From contig NZ_QNUE01000003.1 in NCBI RefSeq assembly GCF_003385595.1, positions 309,829 through 373,828 on the forward strand: a stretch of DNA of 64,000 bases. Reading direction: 5' to 3'. Below the pieces are notes generated by a model that saw only the letters and a program-made list of their open reading frames with translations, did no database searches and had not been told where the DNA came from. Of the stretch, positions 32,739-41,870 are shown one piece after another. Each line of letters opens with the position of its first letter. Within the stretch, counting starts at the first letter, position 1. Source of the DNA: Chryseobacterium flavum. GTDB lineage: Bacteria > Bacteroidota > Bacteroidia > Flavobacteriales > Weeksellaceae. The translations under genes and the position numbers were made by a program.

Positions 32739-34463
32739 TTACAAAACTCTATAAACAGGATACTGTCTGAAAGTTTTTTCTTCAAAATAAGGTGAATGTC
32801 TATAAACCCAATCCAGCTGTGCCTCACCATCTTCTGATAGTTTTTTATCTGCTTTTTTAGCGGCTTCAAAAGCTTCTTTTAAATTTTTATCTTTTCGCAG
32901 AAGTTCAGACGCTGTATCTTCGAAGATATAAGCAGAATAGTATTCTTTCTGCGCCAGAATCCCATCAAAAAAATTCCAGTTGAAAAATGAGTCTAACGCC
33001 TCAGGTTCAAGAGTTTCTATAATATATTTTACACCAGGCTGATTGGTAGTAACCAGATAATCGCCTGCTGAAAATGTCATGTTTTTACGGGAAGTATCCA
33101 CAGTAGTTTCAAAATGCAGATAATGTCCTTCATAAGGGTTTTTAACAGTTTTATAATCTTTAATTTTATAAGACTCAACGGCTAAGGTACTGTCTTTCTG
33201 AATCGGTTTCATCTGAATATGATTTCTTTTAAATTCTTCGATAACACGATACTGAGACTGCGGGATCACATAATACTTCGGAATGGTGATATATCCTGTA
33301 GGTACTGCCGTTGTAAAGAGCTTTATTTTTTTTGTAAAAGGCTTGTTCCTGTCATAATACAGCCTTGGCTTTCCGGAAATATCACTTGGCTTGTATTGTC
33401 CTTCATATCCTTTAAAATCCATCGTTGAGAATTTCGTAGAGTCTATTTTCCAACGGATTCCGTATTGTTTCTCTGCCTGATATTGTTTCAGATTCTCAAT
33501 GCGAAGCTGTTTTATTTTTTGATAGTCCTTATCTAAATTCTGCAGGTTGACCAGCATATATTTATAAGTAGCATCTACCCTTTTGTCGTAAGGCTTCAAC
33601 ATATGGGTTTCGGGAACCGTTCCTAATGAATTGAACAGCGAAGTATATCCTGTGGAATATCTCGGAGAGTCTTCAAATGAAGCAAATCCGACTTCCGGAA
33701 TGTCCCCGTGGATATTTACATAAGGAGTGCTTTCGTAGCCCAGCTTTTGCATGTCCGCCAGATTTTTGGCCTGATAATCGTTATAGAAATAATTTCCGAG
33801 AGTATTTCCCAGACGTTCCTTAAAGGTGGAAATATAGGTAAATGTGTACTGATAATCCGCTCCGTTACTGACATGATTATCGATAAAAACATCCGGCTTC
33901 AGCCATTGATAGATTTCCTGAAAGCTTCTGGCATTTTTGGAATCTGCTTTAATAAAGTCCCGGTTCAGGTCATAATTTCTTGCATTTCCTCTGAAGCCAT
34001 ACTGTTCCGGTCCATTCTGATTGGCTCTGGAGTAAGAACCCCTGTTGAGCATTCCGCTGATATTGTAAGCTGAAATAGCAGCAATAATAAAGTTTTGCGG
34101 GGCTTTGATCTTTTTGGTGGCAAGATCTCTCATCAGCATCATGGTGGCATCTATTCCATCCGGTTCTCCCGGGTGAATTCCATTGTTAACAAAAAGAATC
34201 GCTTTATCTTTTCTTAATTTTTCAAGGTCTTTTTCTGCAAAAGGATTATAAACGACTACATAAATCGGTTTTCCGTTGTCATCTTCTCCTTTTTTAAGAT
34301 ATTCAATGGCATTGAAGTTTTTAGCCAGATTATGATAATAGCTGTTCATTTCATCGTAGGTAACCGTCTGATTGCCATTTCCTTTTTCAAAAGGAGTCTG
34401 AAATGATTCCTGTGCAAAAAATAAGGTAGAACTTAAAATAAATAAAAGGTATTTCAGTTTCAT
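32739..34463 (-). CDS. M14 family zinc carboxypeptidase, exported
   Basis: A protein of 574 residues if read from the ATG at 34463; an ATG three codons upstream at 34472 is also open. A signal peptide (MKLKYLLFILSSTLFFAQ) begins directly after the preferred start. The peptidase domain carries the zinc motif HPGEPDG (His and Glu) and a downstream His in DNHVSNGADYQ, with the GFRGNARNYDLNRDF segment supplying the substrate Arg. The C-terminal half is a beta-rich extension. It probably trims peptides in the periplasm or outside the cell. Single gene, convergent to the cupin gene. Confidence 0.86.
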   Translation of the reverse strand: MKLKYLLFILSSTLFFAQESFQTPFEKGNGNQTVTYDEMNSYYHNLAKNFNAIEYLKKGEDDNGKPIYVVVYNPFAEKDLEKLRKDKAILFVNNGIHPGEPDGIDATMMLMRDLATKKIKAPQNFIIAAISAYNISGMLNRGSYSRANQNGPEQYGFRGNARNYDLNRDFIKADSKNARSFQEIYQWLKPDVFIDNHVSNGADYQYTFTYISTFKERLGNTLGNYFYNDYQAKNLADMQKLGYESTPYVNIHGDIPEVGFASFEDSPRYSTGYTSLFNSLGTVPETHMLKPYDKRVDATYKYMLVNLQNLDKDYQKIKQLRIENLKQYQAEKQYGIRWKIDSTKFSTMDFKGYEGQYKPSDISGKPRLYYDRNKPFTKKIKLFTTAVPTGYITIPKYYVIPQSQYRVIEEFKRNHIQMKPIQKDSTLAVESYKIKDYKTVKNPYEGHYLHFETTVDTSRKNMTFSAGDYLVTTNQPGVKYIIETLEPEALDSFFNWNFFDGILAQKEYYSAYIFEDTASELLRKDKNLKEAFEAAKKADKKLSEDGEAQLDWVYRHSPYFEEKTFRQYPVYRVL

Positions 34464-34567
34464 TGAAGTCATATTTTCAGACTTTAAAAGTACTTATCTT
34501 TTATGAAAGGGAATAAAGAAACTGGTAAAATTGTACAGCAAAATAGACAAATTACTTTAAAATATAA

Positions 34568-34594
34568 CCTCAAGGTTTTTGAAACTCCTTGAGG
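34568..34594 (-). terminator. Terminator at the end of the ADP-ribose gene block
   Basis: CCTCAAGG (34568-34575) pairs with CCTTGAGG (34587-34594). It lies just after the stop of the phosphoesterase gene on the minus strand and is followed by AT-rich sequence with a weak T run. Confidence 0.55.
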
Positions 34595-34606
34595 ATCATT
34601 CTCTAT

Positions 34607-35338
34607 TTATAAATTTCTGCCTTTTTCATCCGGGTATAAAGAAGGAAGCGGATCACTCTGCCAGAATTGCTTGGAATGAATATCCATGATAGATAAAGCT
34701 CCGGTATAGGCCGCTCCGGTATCCATATTCCAGACATTGGCTTTGTTGACTGGTATTCTGCTGCCAATATCAAGAGTTGGAGTATGTCCGATAAATATTT
34801 CCTTATACAACAGCAGTCTTTTAGGATATAATTCTGAATTTCTCTGCAGTTTTTTATCCATTGCTACAGCAGTTTCCCAAAGGGTTCTGTCCCAACGGTA
34901 ATTGCTGGAATACACTTCTCTTTCAGGGCCATGCATGGAAGCATATCCGGCATGAATAAACAGCCGGTTCTGATCGTCAATATGATAGTTTTTCATTCTC
35001 TGGAAAAATTCAAGATGAAGATCCAGTTTTTCCGGAAGATAGTCTTCATAACTTTCTAAGGTACTTTTTCCTCCGTTGAAAAGCCATACATCAGGAGTAT
35101 GACCCGATGCCAGCCAATCTTCACACCAGGCATCATGATTTCCTTTAATGAAAATACATTCCTGTTTTCCGGATAGCTCCGTTAAAAAATGTATAATTTG
35201 TGAAGACTCACTCCAGCCGTCCACATAATCTCCAAGGAAGATCAGTTGATCATCCGGTGTTACTTCTGCTCTTTCAAGAACCTGTATTAATGCTTTAAAT
35301 CCTCCGTGAATATCTCCAATTACCAGCTTTCTGCTCAT
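34607..35338 (-). CDS. Calcineurin-like metallophosphoesterase
   Basis: A 243-residue cytosolic phosphoesterase. The metal motifs are complete: GDIHGGF near residue 8, GDYVDGW near 36, GNHDAW near 66, and later His residues in HAGYASMHG and GHTPTLD. It resembles PP1-like serine/threonine phosphatases and ApaH-type enzymes. It is the last gene of the ADP-ribose block, 2 bases after the kptA-like gene, so a nucleotide, cyclic phosphate or RNA-end substrate is more likely here than a phosphoprotein. That assignment is inferred from context. Confidence 0.85.
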   Translation of the reverse strand: MSRKLVIGDIHGGFKALIQVLERAEVTPDDQLIFLGDYVDGWSESSQIIHFLTELSGKQECIFIKGNHDAWCEDWLASGHTPDVWLFNGGKSTLESYEDYLPEKLDLHLEFFQRMKNYHIDDQNRLFIHAGYASMHGPEREVYSSNYRWDRTLWETAVAMDKKLQRNSELYPKRLLLYKEIFIGHTPTLDIGSRIPVNKANVWNMDTGAAYTGALSIMDIHSKQFWQSDPLPSLYPDEKGRNL

Positions 35339-35340
35339 CT

Positions 35341-35883
35341 TTATTTTGAAATATATTTTGCATCAACAAAATCTGTAAGCCAAACCCCGTTTGCAGAACG
35401 GTAGAATAAAATTCCATTTTTATGCATGGTTCCGGTTCTGATGGTAAGAATCACAGGTTTACCGTGTCTCATTCCGACCTTTGCAGCCGTCTCTTTATCA
35501 GCACTTAAGTGTACATGCTGACGTGTCCTTTTTTCAATTCCTTTTTTTAAAATGGAAGAAATATTGGTTTCTGCTGTTCCGTGGTACAGAAAATCAGGAG
35601 GTTGTAATGCTTGCAGCGCCAGATCTATATCAATAGAATGTCCCTGACTGGCTCTGATCATGGTTTTATCTTCATTAAAAGCGAAACGCTTTTTATTATT
35701 GGTTTCTACAACCTCATCCAGTTCTTCGGGAGTAAAAAATATTCTTTTCCTTGCAGATTTTTCTCTCAGTTCTTCTACATCAGCCCAGCCGTTTTCATCC
35801 AATGTAAGCCCAATGCTTTCCGGCTGATGCCGTAGAATAAGGCTTAAAAATTTACTTATTTTTTTCTTTTCTATTTCGTTCAT
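35341..35883 (-). CDS. kptA: RNA 2'-phosphotransferase (Tpt1/KptA)
   Basis: A 180-residue enzyme that removes a 2'-phosphate from RNA using NAD, releasing nicotinamide and ADP-ribose 1'',2''-cyclic phosphate. The signature residues are present: LRHQPE near residue 20, IRASQGHS near 77, and LYHGTAE near 100, followed by RQHVHLSADKETA. N-terminal winged helix and C-terminal ADP-ribosyltransferase-like fold are of normal length. It lies in the ADP-ribose block between the ADP-ribosylglycohydrolase and phosphoesterase genes, separated by only a few bases from each. Its product could feed the Appr-processing macrodomain upstream. Confidence 0.93.
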   Translation of the reverse strand: MNEIEKKKISKFLSLILRHQPESIGLTLDENGWADVEELREKSARKRIFFTPEELDEVVETNNKKRFAFNEDKTMIRASQGHSIDIDLALQALQPPDFLYHGTAETNISSILKKGIEKRTRQHVHLSADKETAAKVGMRHGKPVILTIRTGTMHKNGILFYRSANGVWLTDFVDAKYISK

Positions 35884-35895
35884 GGTTTGTACATT

Positions 35896-36837
35896 TTAAT
35901 TCATTAATTTTTGGTGTAATTTCTCACATAACTTCTCAATATCATCCTTTCTCACCAGCTCTGTAATCCATTCCTTAGGAATATTTTGATATCCGTAATA
36001 AATTCCTGCAATACCTCCTGTAATTGCTCCTGTAGTGTCTGTATCTTCTCCCAGATTGACTGCTTTTAAAACAGCTTCAGCATAGCTTTCTGAGTTTAAA
36101 AAACACCATAAAGAGGCTTCCAGGCTATGGAGAACATAGCCGCCACTTTTGATTTCATCATCAGCATATCCGGAAATATTATTTTTTAAAACCCTGTTGA
36201 AAAGTTCAATTTCTTTTGGGTTAAAACCCTGCTCTTCAGCGTATTTTAAAGTGATATTCTGTGTTTGCTCATATGCTTCTTTTTTATTCTTTCCTTTCAA
36301 CAGTTGAATAGCAAAAATGACATAGATGAAACAGGCAAAAACAGAACGGAAATGCCCGTGAGTTATTGCGGAAACCTCTTTTACTGTAAGATAGAGCTTA
36401 TGAATATCTTCTTCTTTTTCGAGATAAAAAGCAAGGGGAAGAATTCTCATCAAAGAACCATTTCCGTTATCTTCTTCAAAAACATTTCCTGAAAATCGGG
36501 CACTCTCACCTTTGATTAATCTCGCCAGAGAATGTCTTGTCGTTCCCCCAATGTCAAAAAGTCTTCCATGAGCAGTCCAGTGACCATATTTATTCCATTT
36601 TACAAAGCTCTGCCCGATTTTTTCCAGATCATAACCTTTAGTAAGTTCTTCTGCAAGACAAAGGGTTAGAGAGCTGTCATCACTCCAGGTTCCTTTGGGC
36701 TGGTTCCAGGACATATATTCCAGCATTTTTGTTACCGGAAAACGTTTTAAATCTTCTCTATTTTTAAATTCCACCGGAACCCCAAGAGCATCCCCTATGC
36801 AAACGCCCATAATTCCTGCTTTTACTTTATTTTCCAT
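35896..36837 (-). CDS. ADP-ribosylglycohydrolase family protein
   Basis: A 313-residue all-helical hydrolase of the DraG/ARH type. The metal and substrate motifs are GVCIGDALGVPVEF at the N-terminus, GTWSDDSSLTLCLAE near residue 50, a GNGSLMRILPLA segment, and GEDTDTTGAITGGIAG near the C-terminus, with the acidic ligands of the dinuclear magnesium site intact. It removes ADP-ribose from proteins, nucleic acid or small molecules. It overlaps the sirtuin gene by one base and belongs to the ADP-ribose operon. The substrate is not known. Confidence 0.92.
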   Translation of the reverse strand: MENKVKAGIMGVCIGDALGVPVEFKNREDLKRFPVTKMLEYMSWNQPKGTWSDDSSLTLCLAEELTKGYDLEKIGQSFVKWNKYGHWTAHGRLFDIGGTTRHSLARLIKGESARFSGNVFEEDNGNGSLMRILPLAFYLEKEEDIHKLYLTVKEVSAITHGHFRSVFACFIYVIFAIQLLKGKNKKEAYEQTQNITLKYAEEQGFNPKEIELFNRVLKNNISGYADDEIKSGGYVLHSLEASLWCFLNSESYAEAVLKAVNLGEDTDTTGAITGGIAGIYYGYQNIPKEWITELVRKDDIEKLCEKLHQKLMN

Positions 36838-37523
36838 CAGGCAAGGTTTACCAGTTTATCAAACAACAGTTTCATTCCCTGTGTTGCGGTTTCTTTCATT
36901 ACGACAGCCCTCTGTCCGTACCCAAATCCTGTTTCATTAGGATTGATCACAATTAGAAGACAATCGTCTTTGATATCATGAATCAGTCCGGCTGCCGGAT
37001 ATACCTGCAAAGAAGTTCCTATTACGAGTAAAATATCCGATTCTTTGACAATTTCCCGTGCAGTATGATACAAAGGAACATCTTCTCCGAACCAAACGAT
37101 GAAAGGTCTTAACTGTGCCCCATCTTCGGCCTTATCTCCAATTTTAATATCATCTTTTTGTTCATAAATCAGGTTTTTATTGTTGCATGAGCATGATTTG
37201 AACAGTTCTCCATGGAGATGAAGAATATTGGAAGATCCTGCTCTTTCGTGAAGGTCGTCAATATTCTGGGTAATAATCTGAACCTCAAAATATTTTTCCA
37301 GTTCTGCCAATAGTTGATGTGCTTCGTTGGGCTGTACCTCATGAAGCTGGCGTCTTCTCTGATTGTAAAATTCCAAAACCAACGCTCTGTCTTTTCTCCA
37401 TCCTTCCGGACTAGCCACATCCGTTACATTATGATTTTCCCAAAGACCGTCTCCGTCTCTGAAGGTTTTTATTCCGCTTTCGGCACTGATTCCGGCGCCG
37501 CTTAATATGGTTAGTTTTTTCAT
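36837..37523 (-). CDS. SIR2 family NAD-dependent protein deacylase
   Basis: A 228-residue sirtuin. [14 protein letters not shown] (NAD-binding), [12 protein letters not shown], and HLHGELF with the catalytic His are present, followed by [12 protein letters not shown] and [12 protein letters not shown]. The zinc module is reduced: one CSC lies after the catalytic His, but the second Cys pair is missing, so zinc may not be bound. Sirtuins produce O-acetyl-ADP-ribose, which the macrodomain gene just upstream could hydrolyse; the two genes overlap by four bases (ATGA). It is in the CobB group, but the gene name is not assigned because of the altered module. Confidence 0.9.
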   Translation of the reverse strand: MKKLTILSGAGISAESGIKTFRDGDGLWENHNVTDVASPEGWRKDRALVLEFYNQRRRQLHEVQPNEAHQLLAELEKYFEVQIITQNIDDLHERAGSSNILHLHGELFKSCSCNNKNLIYEQKDDIKIGDKAEDGAQLRPFIVWFGEDVPLYHTAREIVKESDILLVIGTSLQVYPAAGLIHDIKDDCLLIVINPNETGFGYGQRAVVMKETATQGMKLLFDKLVNLA

Positions 37524-38035
37524 GGATTTAAATCTAATAGTTTTTTATAAATCAATTCATTTTCATCATCAAAGCAGACAAAAATAACCTTCTCAATGAT
37601 ATCCGAATGAAATTTTATGACCTCATCTACGGCTATTTTTCCCGCCAGTTCTTTTGGAAACCTGTAAACTCCTGTACTGATATTAGGAAAAGCAATGGTT
37701 TTCACCCCAAGACTTTCTGCCAATTTCAAAGAATTATAGTAACAGTTGGCAAGAAGCTTAGATTCTTTTTCTTCATTCCCGTTCCAAACCGGGCCTACTG
37801 TATGAATAACATACTTCGCCGGCAGATTTCCCGCATTTGTAACTACTGCTTCACCTGTTTTGCATTTTCCTTGTCTGTTTCTGATCATCCTGCATTCTTC
37901 CAATATCTGAGGTCCTCCCGCTCTGTGAATCGCACCATCTACTCCGCCTCCGCCAAGTAAGGAAGAATTGGCAGCATTGACAATTGCATCAACATGGATT
38001 TTTGTGATGTCTCCTTTTATTAATTCAATTTTCAT
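37520..38035 (-). CDS. O-acetyl-ADP-ribose deacetylase, macrodomain (YmdB/MacroD type)
   Basis: A 171-residue single macrodomain. The MacroD signature is complete: [34 protein letters not shown] with the catalytic Asn and Asp, and later [15 protein letters not shown]. Such enzymes hydrolyse O-acetyl-ADP-ribose and remove mono-ADP-ribose from acidic residues. The gene overlaps the sirtuin gene downstream and the PARG-like gene upstream by four bases each, so all three are translated together. Pairing with a sirtuin suggests that it removes the sirtuin by-product. Confidence 0.94.
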   Translation of the reverse strand: MKIELIKGDITKIHVDAIVNAANSSLLGGGGVDGAIHRAGGPQILEECRMIRNRQGKCKTGEAVVTNAGNLPAKYVIHTVGPVWNGNEEKESKLLANCYYNSLKLAESLGVKTIAFPNISTGVYRFPKELAGKIAVDEVIKFHSDIIEKVIFVCFDDENELIYKKLLDLNP

Positions 38036-38847
38036 CGTATTTCTTCAAACGGCTTCAGCATTTCTTCTTTCTTGGTAAGTACTGCAAAAACCACTCTTTT
38101 AAATTTATTTTTATATTTTCCCTGAAGATGCTTTTTAAATAATCCTGCAATTTCTTTTGGATCATTTTTAAACACACCACAGCCCCAGGCCCCTAAAATC
38201 AGCACCTCATTTCCTTTATGTAATGCAAGAGAAAGCATTTTATCCATCCTCATATCCATTGCACTAAGAATTTCATGTGCTCTTGCCGGTTCCTGGCGTT
38301 TTACCACTCCTGCATTAACAGCTGGGGAAGTAATAAAATTGCACAGAACAGGATTATCCAGCAATTCTCCTTTGTCTTTTCGGAAAACCGGAACTTTCGG
38401 ACTGTAAATCATGGTGTCGGTATAAAAACAGGATTCCATCGCACGGTGAATTTTGTAATAATCCCAGGCCTGAAGCAAACTTTCATGCAGTCCGGAAGTT
38501 CTTGCCAGGCTTTCTTCCTGTGCTTCCGCCCCGTTGATAAATCCTCCTCCGGGATTTTTAGCTGAAGCAAAGTTCAGACACATGATTTTTTCCTGATTTT
38601 CTTCTTGGGTTAATTGTAAAATTGCTTTCAAAGAACTACAGTTCCAGGTTTCAATTTTTGTTTGGAAATCAGCTTCCGGCATTGGAAGCTCTATCATTTC
38701 GGAAAGGTGTTCCGGAGTGAAAAGAACTGTTTCTTTTTTACTGATTTCCAGTTCGTTCTCTATATTTATTTTTTCGTTATGTTCGTTGATGTAATATTTT
38801 CTGGAAAGGATATCCAAGGTATCTTTTGCCATTCCTTTATTGGTCAT
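38032..38847 (-). CDS. TIGR02452 family PARG-like macrodomain protein
   Basis: A 271-residue protein of the microbial PARG-related type. The poly(ADP-ribose) glycohydrolase signature is visible as [23 protein letters not shown] (GGG followed by QEE with the two catalytic Glu residues), and [18 protein letters not shown] forms the second macrodomain loop. It probably hydrolyses ribose-ribose or ribose-protein linkages of ADP-ribose. It overlaps the MacroD gene by four bases and follows the next upstream gene by two. It is longer than a bare macrodomain because of an N-terminal helical region of about 60 residues. Confidence 0.9.
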   Translation of the reverse strand: MTNKGMAKDTLDILSRKYYINEHNEKINIENELEISKKETVLFTPEHLSEMIELPMPEADFQTKIETWNCSSLKAILQLTQEENQEKIMCLNFASAKNPGGGFINGAEAQEESLARTSGLHESLLQAWDYYKIHRAMESCFYTDTMIYSPKVPVFRKDKGELLDNPVLCNFITSPAVNAGVVKRQEPARAHEILSAMDMRMDKMLSLALHKGNEVLILGAWGCGVFKNDPKEIAGLFKKHLQGKYKNKFKRVVFAVLTKKEEMLKPFEEIR

Positions 38848-38849
38848 AG

Positions 38850-39263
38850 TTAGTTTTTAATGTTTAGTATCAATTCTTCCAAATCAGTATTTCCTGTTTT
38901 TTCAAAGTCATTCCCTATAAATACTTTGGTTACTTTGATTTTTCCTACAATCGCTTTATTAAAGTTTTCCAGTTCTTCGGAAGGAATCCATAGTTCATTA
39001 TGATTTCTGGCACCTACATTCTGTCCAGGATATTGATCTGCCACTTTTTCATGTACATCAAACTGGGTTACAAAACCAAGATAGTTTCCAGCTTCGTCCC
39101 TGGTATTCCATTTTTCAGCAATCTCTGAAGCATAGCTTTCATCAAGAACAGGATAAAAAACAGGCTGCCATTCCAGTCTTGGAGGGAAACTTTTAAATTC
39201 GCTTTCCATAATCAATATCATTTCCTTTTCTCCTACCGGTCTGTATAATGTTATTGTTTTCAT
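38850..39263 (-). CDS. Small protein of the kind annotated ADP-ribosylation/crystallin J1
   Basis: A 137-residue soluble protein. The opening MKTITLYRPVGEKEM followed by FPPRLEWQPVFYPVLDE and the AEKWN segment is typical of a small family that databases label ADP-ribosylation/crystallin J1 and that travels with ADP-ribose genes. No catalytic motif is recognisable, and the label itself carries little functional meaning. The conserved acidic and aromatic residues suggest a ligand-binding fold. It lies two bases before the PARG-like gene in the operon. The family name is recalled, not searched. Confidence 0.65.
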   Translation of the reverse strand: MKTITLYRPVGEKEMILIMESEFKSFPPRLEWQPVFYPVLDESYASEIAEKWNTRDEAGNYLGFVTQFDVHEKVADQYPGQNVGARNHNELWIPSEELENFNKAIVGKIKVTKVFIGNDFEKTGNTDLEELILNIKN

Positions 39264-39319
39264 GACTTTTCGTTTATTTTATTACATTATAATCCCAAAT
39301 TTCTCTTTTCTGCATTAAT

Positions 39320-39790
39320 TTATTCAAAATCATACACATAGACATCCACGTCCCTGACAAGCAGTGTTCTCTCAATAATAGGTTCTATCTCTTCCCATTT
39401 TCCTCCCGCCAGCCCACACCCGATTCTCGGCATATGTACTGAAGCTTTTTGTTGGACAGCTTCATGCGCGAGTTTTAATAAACATTCTTCTACAGCATCA
39501 TATCTGATAGGTAGAACTTCTGAATGAGTGATAATTTTATGCTGAGCAATCATATTGCATACCCAGATATCATCCTCTGTCTGAACGATCTGGATTTCTC
39601 CAAGATTAAAATTTTTATTGATTTTAAACCACTCTCTGTATTCTTTTTCCGGTTGTTTCCACCTTTTGGAAATAGCAGTGACAAATCCTTTTCCCCAACC
39701 TCCTATATCATTGCAGATATGAGCAATTATTATATTTCCTTCGGCATTGGGACGGGTAGCATCTCCCTTTATATATTGTATTGTTTTCAT
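39320..39790 (-). CDS. ALC1/TARG1/Poa1-like macrodomain protein (Appr-1''-p processing type)
   Basis: A 156-residue macrodomain of the branch that includes human TARG1 and yeast Poa1. It begins YIKGDATRP, continues with IIAHICNDIGGWGKGF, and has the diagnostic MPRIGCGLAGGKWEEIEPIIERTL near the C-terminus. Poa1-type enzymes remove phosphate from ADP-ribose 1''-phosphate, and TARG1-type enzymes remove ADP-ribose from Glu or from DNA thymine/guanine. Either use fits: KptA, the source of Appr-cyclic phosphate, lies in the same block. It is separated from the flanking genes by 56 and 82 bases. Confidence 0.88.
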   Translation of the reverse strand: MKTIQYIKGDATRPNAEGNIIIAHICNDIGGWGKGFVTAISKRWKQPEKEYREWFKINKNFNLGEIQIVQTEDDIWVCNMIAQHKIITHSEVLPIRYDAVEECLLKLAHEAVQQKASVHMPRIGCGLAGGKWEEIEPIIERTLLVRDVDVYVYDFE

Positions 39791-39872
39791 GGTTATTATT
39801 TCTTAATCAATTCTATTCTATCATTAAATATAAAGCTAACGCTTTTTTATGTTATTCCTGGCCCCTTTGAAA

Positions 39873-40943
39873 TTAAAAAATCCGTCTAAAATCTTTTGAA
39901 TACGGAGAATAAGATCCATACATAGCATCAAATTCCACATCAAGATTCTCTAACTTAAACTGTTCATCAATCTGATCCAGACAGGTAATAACAAGATTCT
40001 TTTTAACCGGAAATACATAAGCCCCGTCCAGTTTCAAGGCATAATTCAGCAGTTTATAATCTATTTCTCCTACTCTCAAGTCTTTCTGGTACTCATTAAA
40101 TACACAGGTTTCCTCTTCATTATTCCTAAGTTTCATTTCTTTTTCATTGCTCATCCAGCCGTTTCCGTGACGGGTTGCATAGCTTCTGGTGGCATAATAC
40201 ATTTCAATGTCTTCAATTTTTAAAAGCTTACAGATTTCGTAAGCATTTTTCGAAGTGGTATGAGCATAAGTTACATTGGGAAAAACGCCATGATCCATGT
40301 CGAGTAAAATACCCTGGCTTCCTTCAAAAATAAGGTGATTGAACGAGGCCAACCAGGTATAATCATTTATTTTCCAATCAATTGTATCAATAGCTTCTAA
40401 AAAAGGCTGTAAAAGTTCACTGATCTCATTTTCATCTGTAAAGCCATAGTAATAGGCAATTCCATTTAGTTTTTCCATCAGCATTTCTCCGGGCGCAATC
40501 AGATCTATAGCAAACAGTTTATAGGGACTTTCGTTTCTTTTCATGGTGGCGCCTACTCCTTTTCCGCATGTTCCGTGTTCCAGATTTCTTGCATTTGTTC
40601 TATTTTGCCAGACATCAAAAGGGGTAGTAACCTTTGCCAGTGGATGAATATGCAGCTCAGTATTTCCATTCTTTGTCTTCAATTCTTCTCTTTCATTAAG
40701 GAGAAAAACCGGATGAACAGTACAATGTTCTGTAAAGTAAGAAGGTAACCCGCGAAGAGCTCCACTTGCAAAACTGGAATGCACATGTTTTCTATCATCG
40801 ATCATAACGGTGTGAGCAGCCTGCTGACCCCCTGAAAACCGAACTACAACAGACTCCGGATTCTGAGAAGCCAGAAAATCTGTGGTAATTCCTTTTCCTT
40901 CATCACCAAAACCAAGTCCTATTACTATTTGTGCCTTTTTCAT
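39873..40943 (-). CDS. Divergent adenylosuccinate synthetase (PurA)-like protein
   Basis: A 356-residue protein clearly shorter than PurA (about 425-430). It keeps the GTPase-like start QIVIGLGFGDEGKG with catalytic Asp and the SQGILLDMDHGVFPNVT segment. The IMP-contacting loop is changed: the usual GGNNAGHT reads GGQQAAHT, and the usual GIGPAYE-type segment reads GVGATMKRNESPY. These changes point to a different nucleotide or acceptor than IMP and aspartate. Divergent PurA relatives include PurZ of diaminopurine phages. Placement in an ADP-ribose block suggests ligation to an adenine or ADP-ribose derivative, which is speculative. Confidence 0.8.
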   Translation of the reverse strand: MKKAQIVIGLGFGDEGKGITTDFLASQNPESVVVRFSGGQQAAHTVMIDDRKHVHSSFASGALRGLPSYFTEHCTVHPVFLLNEREELKTKNGNTELHIHPLAKVTTPFDVWQNRTNARNLEHGTCGKGVGATMKRNESPYKLFAIDLIAPGEMLMEKLNGIAYYYGFTDENEISELLQPFLEAIDTIDWKINDYTWLASFNHLIFEGSQGILLDMDHGVFPNVTYAHTTSKNAYEICKLLKIEDIEMYYATRSYATRHGNGWMSNEKEMKLRNNEEETCVFNEYQKDLRVGEIDYKLLNYALKLDGAYVFPVKKNLVITCLDQIDEQFKLENLDVEFDAMYGSYSPYSKDFRRIF

Positions 40944-41013
40944 GTCTTTTTATTTTGAAAAGCTTGCTATCATCATTTGTGTTTTTAATTTTCCTGATAG
41001 CAATTGCTCTGTT

Positions 41014-41868
41014 TTAAAGCATATTAAATTGATCCAACCCTCCTGTTCCTGTTGTTCCAAAGGTTGAGTTCTTAAATTTATCGCAGATAATCCCTTTAAT
41101 AACATTCGGAATTTCTCTGTGATCTTCTATAGAGATACAGTTTTGTTCTAATAATTCTCTCCATCCTCTGTCTGCTCTCAATGCCTGATCCGAATGTAAA
41201 ACACTGATGTGGTATACTTCATATTTTTTCTTTGCTTCTTCGAGCAATTCAAAATGAGTATAGGTTTGCTGCCCTTTCCCCATAATTTCTCTGATTGCGG
41301 ATGCAGGAAGTGTTTTTAAACAGGGTTCATCCCCAACAGTAAACAATAATCCTTTTTGTCTTCTTTTTTCAAAAGCATCTGTTCTGGTATGGAAAGCTGC
41401 AAAATACCATGCTAACAGATAGCTTTCTCCAGCATTTCCTCCTCCACCGGATTCAATATAAGTACGGGTAAGCCACATATCCAGCTCTGTATCCCCGGAC
41501 TCGAACTGTCCTACCTGAAGCGGATAGCCATCACATTCATGATCTCCGATTCCAAGGAACAATAAGGCCGGATCAGGGACGCCTCCCTGGATAATTCCTC
41601 CCATCAGCTTAGGTAATCCCTCTCTGATCAGCTCGTAAGGGATATGTCCCATACTTCCGGTAACATCCAACCCTAAAATGATCGGAACCGAATTAGGATG
41701 AACTTCCGAGTCTCTGGATTCCCTGAAAGAAATTCCGTGGGGATTCATCGATTCATGAGCCATTCTTTTGGCATTCTGGGTGAAAATTTCTCCCGCGGAT
41801 TTTGTTCCGTAACCTGCTTTTCTTGCTCTGTCATAACGAGCATTTAAATCGTATCTTGCACTTCCCAT
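41014..41868 (-). CDS. VWA-like domain protein
   Basis: A 284-residue cytosolic protein. A MIDAS-type metal motif is visible as LGLDVTGSMGH (D-x-T-G-S) near residue 70, with further acidic residues in FLGIGDHECDG and FTVGDEPCLK at the expected later positions of a von Willebrand A fold. The N-terminal 60 residues are basic and rich in Arg, Tyr and Asn. There is no signal peptide, so it acts in the cell. It follows the small coiled-coil gene by two bases. VWA proteins often pair with AAA ATPases, but none is encoded close by. Its role in the ADP-ribose block is unknown. Confidence 0.8.
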   Translation of the reverse strand: MGSARYDLNARYDRARKAGYGTKSAGEIFTQNAKRMAHESMNPHGISFRESRDSEVHPNSVPIILGLDVTGSMGHIPYELIREGLPKLMGGIIQGGVPDPALLFLGIGDHECDGYPLQVGQFESGDTELDMWLTRTYIESGGGGNAGESYLLAWYFAAFHTRTDAFEKRRQKGLLFTVGDEPCLKTLPASAIREIMGKGQQTYTHFELLEEAKKKYEVYHISVLHSDQALRADRGWRELLEQNCISIEDHREIPNVIKGIICDKFKNSTFGTTGTGGLDQFNML

Positions 41869-41870
41869 GA

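Noticed and set aside
40976..40996. TTTGTGTT half-sites near 40976, 42837 and 43696 as additional NrtR operators
   Set aside because: Only the left half matches; the right half does not pair. Such 8-base strings are expected by chance in AT-rich DNA.
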